From Bacteroidota bacterium (GTDB lineage Bacteria; Bacteroidota; Bacteroidia; Chitinophagales; Saprospiraceae): a DNA stretch of 15,327 bases. The translations under genes were made by a program, and so were the position numbers. Each line of letters starts with the position of its first letter. The stretch's first letter is position 1. The stretch lies in contig JAGWYI010000032.1 of assembly GCA_018969455.1 (NCBI GenBank), positions 1 through 15,327 on the forward strand, in the 5' to 3' direction. Shown here piece by piece: positions 6,424-13,388 of the stretch. The notes under the pieces were generated by a model. It ran no database searches and was not told where the DNA came from. It saw nothing but the letters and a program-made list of their open reading frames with translations.

Positions 6424-9400
6424 TCCGGAAGTTTTTTAAATCGGATGCTAAATCTTGTGCCCTCCATTACCTTGCTCTCCACTGAAATTGACCCGCCAAG
6501 CGCAGTGACTTGAGCGTGTACCAAATACAGCCCAATGCCCTTGCTGTCTTTGTGTGGATGAAATTTTTGATACAGGCCAAAAATACGATCCTTCACTTTT
6601 TCCAGGTCTATCCCCAGTCCTTGGTCCTCAAAAATAAGATAAATATTTGTATTGTCACTATAAGAGTAAATTTTTATTTCAGGAGGGATGCCAGGTTTGG
6701 TATATTTAATGGAATTGGTAAGCATATTCAGAAAGATGCTTTCCAGATATTCGGAATTAAAGGTCACAAAAGGCGCCTTTTCAAAGTTGGTTTCTATGCG
6801 CGCACCCGATTCTTCAATCAGATGATGAATCGAATTGCTTACCTGAATAAATGTGTTTGACAATTGCAAGGGGCGAATGCTCAAATTGGTATTTCCCTTA
6901 ACAATTAAAATATCGATCAAATCATTCAGGGTTTGGTTGAGGTGATATGTTGATTTTTTTAATGCGTCGAGCAAGAGGGCTGTTTCCTGATTTGCAATAT
7001 GATCCATATCCAACAAGTCGAATACAGAAAGCATATTGGTGAGCGGGGCTCTTAAGTTGTGGGAGGTGATGTACGAAAATTGCTTGAGTTCCCGGTTGTT
7101 GTTGGTCAACACTTCAATAAGGTGTTTCTTTTCTGCATCCATCAATCGTTTTTGGCTGATGTCTTTGGCAACCGCAAAAATCAGCCGCTCACTTTGCATG
7201 TATACCATTTTCCACTCCAGCCAAACCACTGTGCCAGATTTGGTTACAAAACGATTCTCAAACTCCAATACATCCTTGGTGTTTAAATTCGACACATCAA
7301 ATTCCTGTTTGTCTTCCGGATGAATGAAAAATTGAATCGGACGACCCAATATTTCTTCCTTGGTAAAGCCTAGAATACGCTCCAGTGCCGGGTTTACTTT
7401 TTTAAAGTAGGAACTGTCGTTCAAAATGCACATCACATCCGGTGTCAGCGTAAAAAAGTGGCTAAACTCTTTGTCTGTTTTAAATTTTTGAATATCAGCA
7501 CCCAACTGATGGCTAATTTTATCCAGTAAATCGGATTCCAGGTAGACCTTTGGGATGGGATTGGAATCAAACACGCAAAAAACTGCGATGATTTCATCTT
7601 TAAAGAATACCGGGATCGACAAACCATAATGCAAATCCAGGGCGGCAGCCACAAATTTCCTCCGAAATGGTTTTTGCAGTAAGTACTCCCAATAAACCAT
7701 GTTCCGCTTTTCAATGGCTGTACCTACCATGCCTACCCCGAGTATCACCTCTTTTTCATTGACACTGAAAGCCATGGCCGAATATTGGGAGTCTAAGGGC
7801 CAGCCCGCCTTGTATACCAGGGCTGAGTGATTAAAGTTGATAGACCATACTTCTGCGTATTTTGCATCCATAAATTGAGTCAGATGCATCGCAGCCTCTG
7901 TAAGTCCGTCTTCCAGGCGTTCATGAAGGTGAATGCTCCGTAATATTTTATAAAAAGTATCCTTCTCGGCTTCAGCCATTTTCCGGGCTGAAATGTCTCT
8001 AAAAAAGGCAATGGCATAAAATGGCTCACCCGGATTGGCCGGAATGGGTATGAGGTTGATGTGCGCCCAAAATTTTTCGCCATATTTCCGATGACAAATG
8101 GTTTCAAGTTCCACCGATTTGCCCTGTTTCAGGATTTCAATTGCTTGTTGCAAATCGGATTGATCTGAATGGGTTCCGGCAATTATTGCAGGGTTTTTGC
8201 CAATTATTTCTTTCCTGGTATATCCGCTAATATTTGAAAAAGAATCATTTACATAATAAATTTTCGCTTCACTTACATGCTCGTCTTTGTAATCCATCAA
8301 CATAATGGCATCCTGGGCATGGATAATAACCGATTCGAGAAGTTTCATTCGGCGTTCTTCCATCTTTTGGCGCGTTACATCCTGCAAGGCGCCGATCATG
8401 CGCAGGGGTTGACCCGAATCATCGCGAATTACCACACCTTTGTCTATTACATGCGCATAAGAGCCATTGGGTTTCATCAAGCGGTAGGAGTCAATCCACA
8501 CATCCTTTTGTGACTCTATGTGTTCAAAGATGTTCGAAACCACACGTTCGCGGTCATCCGGGTGTACCCGATCCATCCAGGTTTGCAGGGCTGTTTTGCC
8601 CGGTTCCTGCTCAGGACCGAACAATTTTGAATAGGAACTGCCCCAATACAGTATTTTGGTATTCAGATCCCAATCCCATATAGCATCGGAAGTGGCTCGG
8701 GTGGCATGCTCATATCGTTCATTGCTTCGTTTTAAGTTTTGTTCAATGGTTTTGTTTTCAATGATCACCTGAAGGATGTGCCGCATGCGTTCAATTGTTT
8801 GGTTTTCAGCCTTATTGGGCGATTTTACCTTGTTGAAATACATGGCCAGGGTTCCAACTACTTCCTCCTGGGATCCAAAAATTGGAAACGACCAGCAAGC
8901 CTTCAACCCGAAAGGTTCAATGATGGATTTGAAATTGCTCCAGCGCGGATCTGTTGAAATATCTGAGGCGATGATTTTTTGTTTCAGAAATGCGGCAGTT
9001 CCGCAGGAGCCCATGTTGGGTCCAATGGGGATTTCATGCACCTGTTTTATGTAATCGGGAGGCATGCTCACATCAATCCAGTTGAGCAATTGGCCTTGAT
9101 CTACTTTTTGAATGGTACAATGCATGCCCGGATGCAATTGTTCCATGGCTTTAAGGCAGAAAGTAATGGTATCTTCAATTTTACTGTTGCGTCGGATGTT
9201 CAGCTCCAATACTTTTTGCTCAAGTTGAAGCAAATTGGTTAAATGTTTATTTTCTGTAATGTCTTTAAAATAGATAGAAAGCCCGTATTCAGAGGGATAA
9301 GCAGAAATTTCGATCCATTTTTCAATCATGGGAAAATACTCCTCAAAATGTACCGGAATATGATCATTCATAGCCCGATGGTATTCCACTTTAAAGCGGC

Positions 9401-10772
9401 TTTCACTGGCATCGCCATACACATACCACAAGTTGAAACCAACAATCAAATTTCTGGGCAGGGTAGAAATGGTTTCAGCAGCGCGGTTCCAATAAGTGAC
9501 CACCCAATCCCGGTTTACGGTGCAAAACCCATCGGTGATGCTTTCCAGGATGGCACTTTTTTCATCGAGCAGTTGAACAAGTTGCTGATCGGCCCGTTTT
9601 TTTTCCGTTATGTTTTGAATCAACCCAAAAAGGCGTACTGGATTGGCCCCGTCCCACTCGGTTTGCGCGGTGATACGCATCCATTTCAAGTTTCCTTTTC
9701 CGGTAAACAGATTTAATTCCATATCGGTAAAAGGCGCCCCATTTTGAAGGATATGCATCAACTGTTTCGTCAAGGAATCCCTGCTTTCTCCTTCTGGAAA
9801 AAAGTACATAATGTTATGCAACCCGATTTCAAATTGCTCGTCCAACTCCAGAATTTGCCGGGTTGCTTCCGGGATAAATACTTTTTGCTGTACAATGTCT
9901 ATTTCCCAACTCCCGATTGAAGCAAGATTTACGGCATCTTGAAGTAGTTTGTTTTCTTTTTTCTGATCGGTAATATCGGAAACAGATCCCGCCATTCGAA
10001 CGGCACGCCCCGATTCATTCCAGCTGGCCTGGGCGCGCACCAAATAGTGGCGGTACACCCCGTGAATGTCGCGAAGCCGCATTTCCTGGAAGAACGGATC
10101 ATTGTGTTTGAAATGCAAAACGAGTGCTTTTAACACCGGATCCCGGTCTTCCGGATGTATTTTTCTTTCAAAAAAATGAATACCATCGTCGGAGTTGTTT
10201 GGCTCAATTCCAAACATTTCCTTAAATCGGGGGGAAAAAAACGCGGTTCCAGAGGCAATGTCCCACTCCCACAAGCCCTCCATGGCTCCTTCAAGCGTCA
10301 AATTGTACCGCTGAATGCCATCCAACAGGGCCTCTTCTGTTTTTACGCGCCGGGTAATATCTTGGAGGGTACCCACCAAACGCACGATTTTCCCATTGTC
10401 ATCAAACTCCGGAACCCCTCTGCTTGTAATGGTGATCACCTCTCCATCCTGACGAATCAATCTTTTTTTAATGTCATAAACTGCACCTGTTTCCAGGGTA
10501 TGCTGAATGGCGGCCTGCATTCTTGCCAAATCATCGGGGTGAACAAGCCCGTAAGCGATTTCAAATGTGGGTTCAAACGATTGCGGTATATACCCGCAAA
10601 TGCGGAATACATTGTCTGACCAGAATACTTTTTCCTGGATAAAATCAAAGGTCCAACTCCCGGCTCCCGACAAAGCCTCCATCAGCTCAAGGGTGATTTC
10701 CTTTTGACGAAGTTGGTTTTGGAGTTCAATTTCGGGAATTGCGGCCTCTATTGGCACAAAGGAGGTTTGCAT
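6420..10772 (-). CDS. large cytosolic multi-PAS/GAF sensor histidine kinase
   Basis: This is a kinase of about 1450 residues with no transmembrane segment. Approximate domains, numbered from the ATG at 10772: PAS 30-143, PAS 155-273, PAS 278-393, PAS 397-510, GAF 525-680 (with GSCGTAAF), PAS 690-806, PAS 812-935, GAF 950-1095 (with GVGMVGTAIEKRNMVYW), PAS 1100-1213, HisKA 1225-1290 and HATPase 1335-1450. Several PAS units end in the PAC-type signature D(I/V)T.. or DIS... Phosphoacceptor His1238 is in SHNLRAPLTN. The N-box NMLTNSIKYTK and the boxes DQGLGI and SKGIGLYLV are intact. There is no receiver or phosphotransfer domain; the coupled single-domain receiver supplies that role. The frame could start at a TTG (10793), but that codon falls inside a promoter-like TATATTGG box, so I chose the ATG. 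The ligands are unknown. I see no heme- or flavin-specific motif. Confidence 0.93.
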   Translation of the reverse strand: MQTSFVPIEAAIPEIELQNQLRQKEITLELMEALSGAGSWTFDFIQEKVFWSDNVFRICGYIPQSFEPTFEIAYGLVHPDDLARMQAAIQHTLETGAVYDIKKRLIRQDGEVITITSRGVPEFDDNGKIVRLVGTLQDITRRVKTEEALLDGIQRYNLTLEGAMEGLWEWDIASGTAFFSPRFKEMFGIEPNNSDDGIHFFERKIHPEDRDPVLKALVLHFKHNDPFFQEMRLRDIHGVYRHYLVRAQASWNESGRAVRMAGSVSDITDQKKENKLLQDAVNLASIGSWEIDIVQQKVFIPEATRQILELDEQFEIGLHNIMYFFPEGESRDSLTKQLMHILQNGAPFTDMELNLFTGKGNLKWMRITAQTEWDGANPVRLFGLIQNITEKKRADQQLVQLLDEKSAILESITDGFCTVNRDWVVTYWNRAAETISTLPRNLIVGFNLWYVYGDASESRFKVEYHRAMNDHIPVHFEEYFPMIEKWIEISAYPSEYGLSIYFKDITENKHLTNLLQLEQKVLELNIRRNSKIEDTITFCLKAMEQLHPGMHCTIQKVDQGQLLNWIDVSMPPDYIKQVHEIPIGPNMGSCGTAAFLKQKIIASDISTDPRWSNFKSIIEPFGLKACWSFPIFGSQEEVVGTLAMYFNKVKSPNKAENQTIERMRHILQVIIENKTIEQNLKRSNERYEHATRATSDAIWDWDLNTKILYWGSSYSKLFGPEQEPGKTALQTWMDRVHPDDRERVVSNIFEHIESQKDVWIDSYRLMKPNGSYAHVIDKGVVIRDDSGQPLRMIGALQDVTRQKMEERRMKLLESVIIHAQDAIMLMDYKDEHVSEAKIYYVNDSFSNISGYTRKEIIGKNPAIIAGTHSDQSDLQQAIEILKQGKSVELETICHRKYGEKFWAHINLIPIPANPGEPFYAIAFFRDISARKMAEAEKDTFYKILRSIHLHERLEDGLTEAAMHLTQFMDAKYAEVWSINFNHSALVYKAGWPLDSQYSAMAFSVNEKEVILGVGMVGTAIEKRNMVYWEYLLQKPFRRKFVAAALDLHYGLSIPVFFKDEIIAVFCVFDSNPIPKVYLESDLLDKISHQLGADIQKFKTDKEFSHFFTLTPDVMCILNDSSYFKKVNPALERILGFTKEEILGRPIQFFIHPEDKQEFDVSNLNTKDVLEFENRFVTKSGTVVWLEWKMVYMQSERLIFAVAKDISQKRLMDAEKKHLIEVLTNNNRELKQFSYITSHNLRAPLTNMLSVFDLLDMDHIANQETALLLDALKKSTYHLNQTLNDLIDILIVKGNTNLSIRPLQLSNTFIQVSNSIHHLIEESGARIETNFEKAPFVTFNSEYLESIFLNMLTNSIKYTKPGIPPEIKIYSYSDNTNIYLIFEDQGLGIDLEKVKDRIFGLYQKFHPHKDSKGIGLYLVHAQVTALGGSISVESKVMEGTRFSIRFKKLPE

Positions 10773-10789
10773 GTCGGGAAAATTAAATG

Positions 10790-10797
10790 CCAATATA
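10790..10797 (-). promoter_or_regulatory. possible -7 box of the multi-PAS kinase/receiver operon
   Basis: The minus strand reads TATATTGG, one base off TAnnTTTG, ending 18 bases before the ATG at 10772. If real, it leaves a short leader and rules out the TTG start at 10793. There is no clear -33 element. Confidence 0.3.
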
Positions 10798-10856
10798 CAC
10801 TATATGGTGCATATTAAGAATACAATTTGCAGCAAATAAAATGCCACGAACGTTTT

Positions 10857-10953
10857 TATACTTTACGCCACCAGGTTTTGTGCACAACGATCTTTATAAA
10901 TCAGTTTAAATCAGCAAAATCTATCCTTATTTATCCACAAAATCTGACAAATC
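10857..10953. repeat. direct repeat, copy 1 (97 bp)
   Basis: The first 47 bases (TATACTTTACGCCACCAGG onward) match the start of copy 2 at 43 of 47 positions. The second half has AATC tetranucleotides at 10899, 10909, 10918, 10941 and 10950, giving spacings of 10, 9, 23 and 9 bases, so they fall on nearly the same face of the helix. A TTATCCACA nonamer is at 10931-10939. The repeat contains TTGTGCACAA, a perfect 10-base palindrome not kept in copy 2. It is non-coding and lies between the divergent kinase and tex genes. Confidence 0.85.
10931..10939 (+). other. DnaA-box-like nonamer TTATCCACA (copy 1)
   Basis: This is an exact match to the DnaA-box consensus TTATNCACA, inside repeat copy 1. 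It may simply be part of the repeat sequence. No dnaA, dnaN or other origin-associated gene is in the window. Confidence 0.35.
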
Positions 10954-10992
10954 CTGATATAACATTCTTTTTTCGTCTAATAAAGCCTGTAA

Positions 10993-11099
10993 TATACTTT
11001 AAGCCGCCAGGTTTTGCGCATAACGATCTTTATAAATCATTATAAATCTTTATAAATCAGCAAAATCCATTCTGATTTATCCACAAAATCCGGCGAATC
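10993..11099. repeat. direct repeat, copy 2 (107 bp)
   Basis: This is a second copy of the element at 10857-10953, offset by 136 bases in its first half and 146 in its second. The difference is exactly one extra 10-base TATAAATC unit. AATC occurs at 11035, 11045, 11055, 11064, 11087 and 11096, and 11031-11060 reads as three successive TATAAATCNN units. TTATCCACA recurs at 11077-11085. The remaining 165 bases to tex (11100-11264) show no further repeat or clear promoter. Confidence 0.85.
11077..11085 (+). other. DnaA-box-like nonamer TTATCCACA (copy 2)
   Basis: This is the same exact nonamer at the equivalent place in repeat copy 2, 146 bases from the first and in the same orientation. Functional DnaA binding is unproven. 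Confidence 0.35.
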
Positions 11100-11264
11100 G
11101 GTGGAGGTATAGTGGCGCCTCGAAAAGGTATATTCTGTTCAGGGCATGCCACCTGTACAAGCTGGCAGATGTTACAATGTGAATAACTTTTTTAACGAAA
11201 ATGAGGTACAATTTGTTTTAAAATTGGAAATTTGCCCTCCCATTTGTATAAATTGAACTTTCCA

Positions 11265-13388
11265 ATGGAAATACGATACGCACAAAACATAGCCCAGGCA
11301 CTCAACATTCCCCTTCGCCGGGTAGAGGCCACCCTTGAACTGCTGGATGCAGGCGCTACCATTCCCTTTATTTCCCGATACAGAAAGGAAGCAACCGGCG
11401 GTTTGGACGAGGTTCAAATTGCAGAAATTCAGGATCAATTCAAAAAAATGCTTGAATTGGATAAACGCCGAATCGCAATTTTGCAAAGCATTGAGGAACA
11501 AGGCAAACTCACACCTGCACTGAAAAAAAGCATTGAAGATGCCCATACCCTAACTGAACTGGAAGACCTTTATCTTCCTTATCGCCCGAAACGCAAAACC
11601 CGCGCTTCGGTTGCCGTTGAAAAAGGACTGGAACCTTTGGCGCAACGGGTGTTCAGCCAACGCGATAAAAGCCTGGAAACCATTGCTGCACAGTATATAA
11701 ACGAGCAGGTTGCTACCGTGGAAGAAGCATTGCAAGGCGCACGCGACATCATTGCCGAATGGGTAAACGAGGATAAAAAAGCACGTGATCGCGTGCGTCG
11801 GAATTTTGAAAAAGGCGCGGCCATCAGTTCCAAACTGGTAAAAGGCAAGGAAGAGGCTGCTAAAAAATACCAGGATTATTTCGATTGGAGCGAAAAACTT
11901 GCAAACTGCCCCTCGCACCGGCTTTTGGCCATGCGTCGCGGAGAGGAAGAAGGCCTTTTGCGCGTAAACATCGCTCCGGATGAAGAAATTTCCATTTCTG
12001 ATCTGGATGCCATGTATGTGACCACTTTTGGAGAGGCCGCCGAACAAGTGCGACTGGCTGTACGAGACGGCTACAAACGCCTGCTTCAGCCCAGCATTGA
12101 AACCGAATTCCGCAATCTAAGCAAAGAAAAGGCCGACCTGGAGGCAATCCGTGTATTTACCGAGAATTTACGGCAACTGCTACTTTCAGCGCCTCTTGGG
12201 GAAAAACGGGTGCTGGGCATCGACCCCGGCTTTCGAACTGGCTGTAAGGTGGTGTGCCTGGATTCTAATGGCAACCTTTTATACAACACCGCGATTTATC
12301 CCCATGAACCGCAAAAACAAGTGTTTGAAAGCCAAAGAATTATAGAAGATCTGGTGCATAAATTCGGCATTGAAGCCATATCGGTCGGAAATGGAACTGC
12401 CGGTCGGGAAACCATGGATTTTTTGAGAAAAATAAGCTTTCCTCACCCTGTCGAATTGTTTCAAGTGAATGAAGCAGGCGCCTCCATCTATTCAGCCTCC
12501 GATGTGGCCCGCGAAGAGTTTGCCGACTATGATGTCACGGTGCGCGGCGCTGTAAGTATCGGCCGCCGCCTGATGGACCCTCTCGCCGAATTGGTGAAAA
12601 TTGATCCTAAAAGCATCGGAGTTGGACAATACCAACATGATGTTAACCAAACCCTTTTGAAGGAAAGCCTCGATCGTACCGTCGAAAATTGTGTAAATGC
12701 TGTGGGTATTAACCTCAACACGGCAAGCAAACACCTGCTTACTTATGTTTCCGGCCTTGGTCCAGTACTCGCTCAAAACATTGTGGAATACCGGGCAACC
12801 AATGGCGCATTTAAAAGCAGGGCGGAAATAAAAAAAGTAACTCGATTGGGTGAAAAAGCATTCGAACAGTGTGCAGGCTTCCTGCGTATACGCGAAGCCG
12901 ATAACCCGCTCGACAATACTGCAGTGCACCCCGAACGCTATGCACTGGTGGAAAAAATGGCCAAAGACCTGGGTTGCTCGCTTCAAGACCTGATTCAAAA
13001 CCGCAGCCTGCGCCAAAAAATTAATCTCAACCAATACCTTAGCGGCGATGTAGGGTTGCCAACCTTGCAAGATATCCTCAAAGAATTAGAAAAACCAGGC
13101 CTGGATCCACGGGGCGCTGCCAAACCCTTCGAATTCGGGAATGTCCATACTTTGGAGGATCTTCAGGTAGGTATGGTATTGCCGGGTATCGTGACCAATA
13201 TCACCAATTTCGGCGCCTTTGTTGATATCGGTATAAAAGACTCCGGTTTGGTACACGTTTCTCAACTTGCCAACAAGTTTGTGCGCAATCCCCTTGAAGT
13301 GGTGCAGTTACAACAACAGGTTATGGTGCGGGTTGTAGAAATCGATTACGAACGGAAACGCGTGGCGCTCTCCATGAAAGATGTTTAA
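11265..13388 (+). CDS. tex: Tex family S1 RNA-binding protein
   Basis: Tex is a conserved cytoplasmic nucleic-acid-binding protein linked to transcription and RNA metabolism (YhgF/Tex family, Spt6-like). The 707-residue product has an N-terminal helical Tex region (residues of about 1-190, with PFISRYRKEATGGLDE and LEDLYLPYRPKRKTRA), then a central linker. An RNase H-fold YqgF domain starts near 315 (VLGIDPGFRTGCKV). A helix-hairpin-helix pair lies near 485-545 (NLNTASKHLL, YVSGLGPVLAQNIVEYR), and a C-terminal S1 domain at about 632-705 (GMVLPGIVTNITNFGAFVDIG, DSGLVHVSQLA, ALSMKDV). I chose the ATG at 11265. An upstream TTG (11232) would add 11 unconserved-looking residues. The protein stops almost exactly at the end of S1, whereas E. 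coli Tex has a longer basic tail. Its TAA overlaps the stop of the convergent DUF5686 gene. Confidence 0.95.
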   Translation: MEIRYAQNIAQALNIPLRRVEATLELLDAGATIPFISRYRKEATGGLDEVQIAEIQDQFKKMLELDKRRIAILQSIEEQGKLTPALKKSIEDAHTLTELEDLYLPYRPKRKTRASVAVEKGLEPLAQRVFSQRDKSLETIAAQYINEQVATVEEALQGARDIIAEWVNEDKKARDRVRRNFEKGAAISSKLVKGKEEAAKKYQDYFDWSEKLANCPSHRLLAMRRGEEEGLLRVNIAPDEEISISDLDAMYVTTFGEAAEQVRLAVRDGYKRLLQPSIETEFRNLSKEKADLEAIRVFTENLRQLLLSAPLGEKRVLGIDPGFRTGCKVVCLDSNGNLLYNTAIYPHEPQKQVFESQRIIEDLVHKFGIEAISVGNGTAGRETMDFLRKISFPHPVELFQVNEAGASIYSASDVAREEFADYDVTVRGAVSIGRRLMDPLAELVKIDPKSIGVGQYQHDVNQTLLKESLDRTVENCVNAVGINLNTASKHLLTYVSGLGPVLAQNIVEYRATNGAFKSRAEIKKVTRLGEKAFEQCAGFLRIREADNPLDNTAVHPERYALVEKMAKDLGCSLQDLIQNRSLRQKINLNQYLSGDVGLPTLQDILKELEKPGLDPRGAAKPFEFGNVHTLEDLQVGMVLPGIVTNITNFGAFVDIGIKDSGLVHVSQLANKFVRNPLEVVQLQQQVMVRVVEIDYERKRVALSMKDV

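Noticed and set aside
10772..10793. TTG start that would lengthen the large kinase by 7 residues
   Set aside because: The TTG sits within a promoter-like TATATTGG sequence, and an ATG lies 21 bases downstream before any domain.
10857..11099. Possible chromosomal replication origin
   Set aside because: There are two DnaA-box nonamers and AT-rich DNA, but both nonamers are copies within one direct repeat, and no dnaA, dnaN or other origin-linked gene is nearby. Kept as a repeat with DnaA-box-like sites.
10857..11099. CRISPR array
   Set aside because: There are only two units of about 100 bp that differ in length, with a single 39-bp spacer and no cas genes. This is not array structure.
11232..11264. 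TTG start that would lengthen Tex by 11 residues
   Set aside because: The ATG at 11265 begins the typical Tex N-terminus, and the upstream residues look like translated leader.
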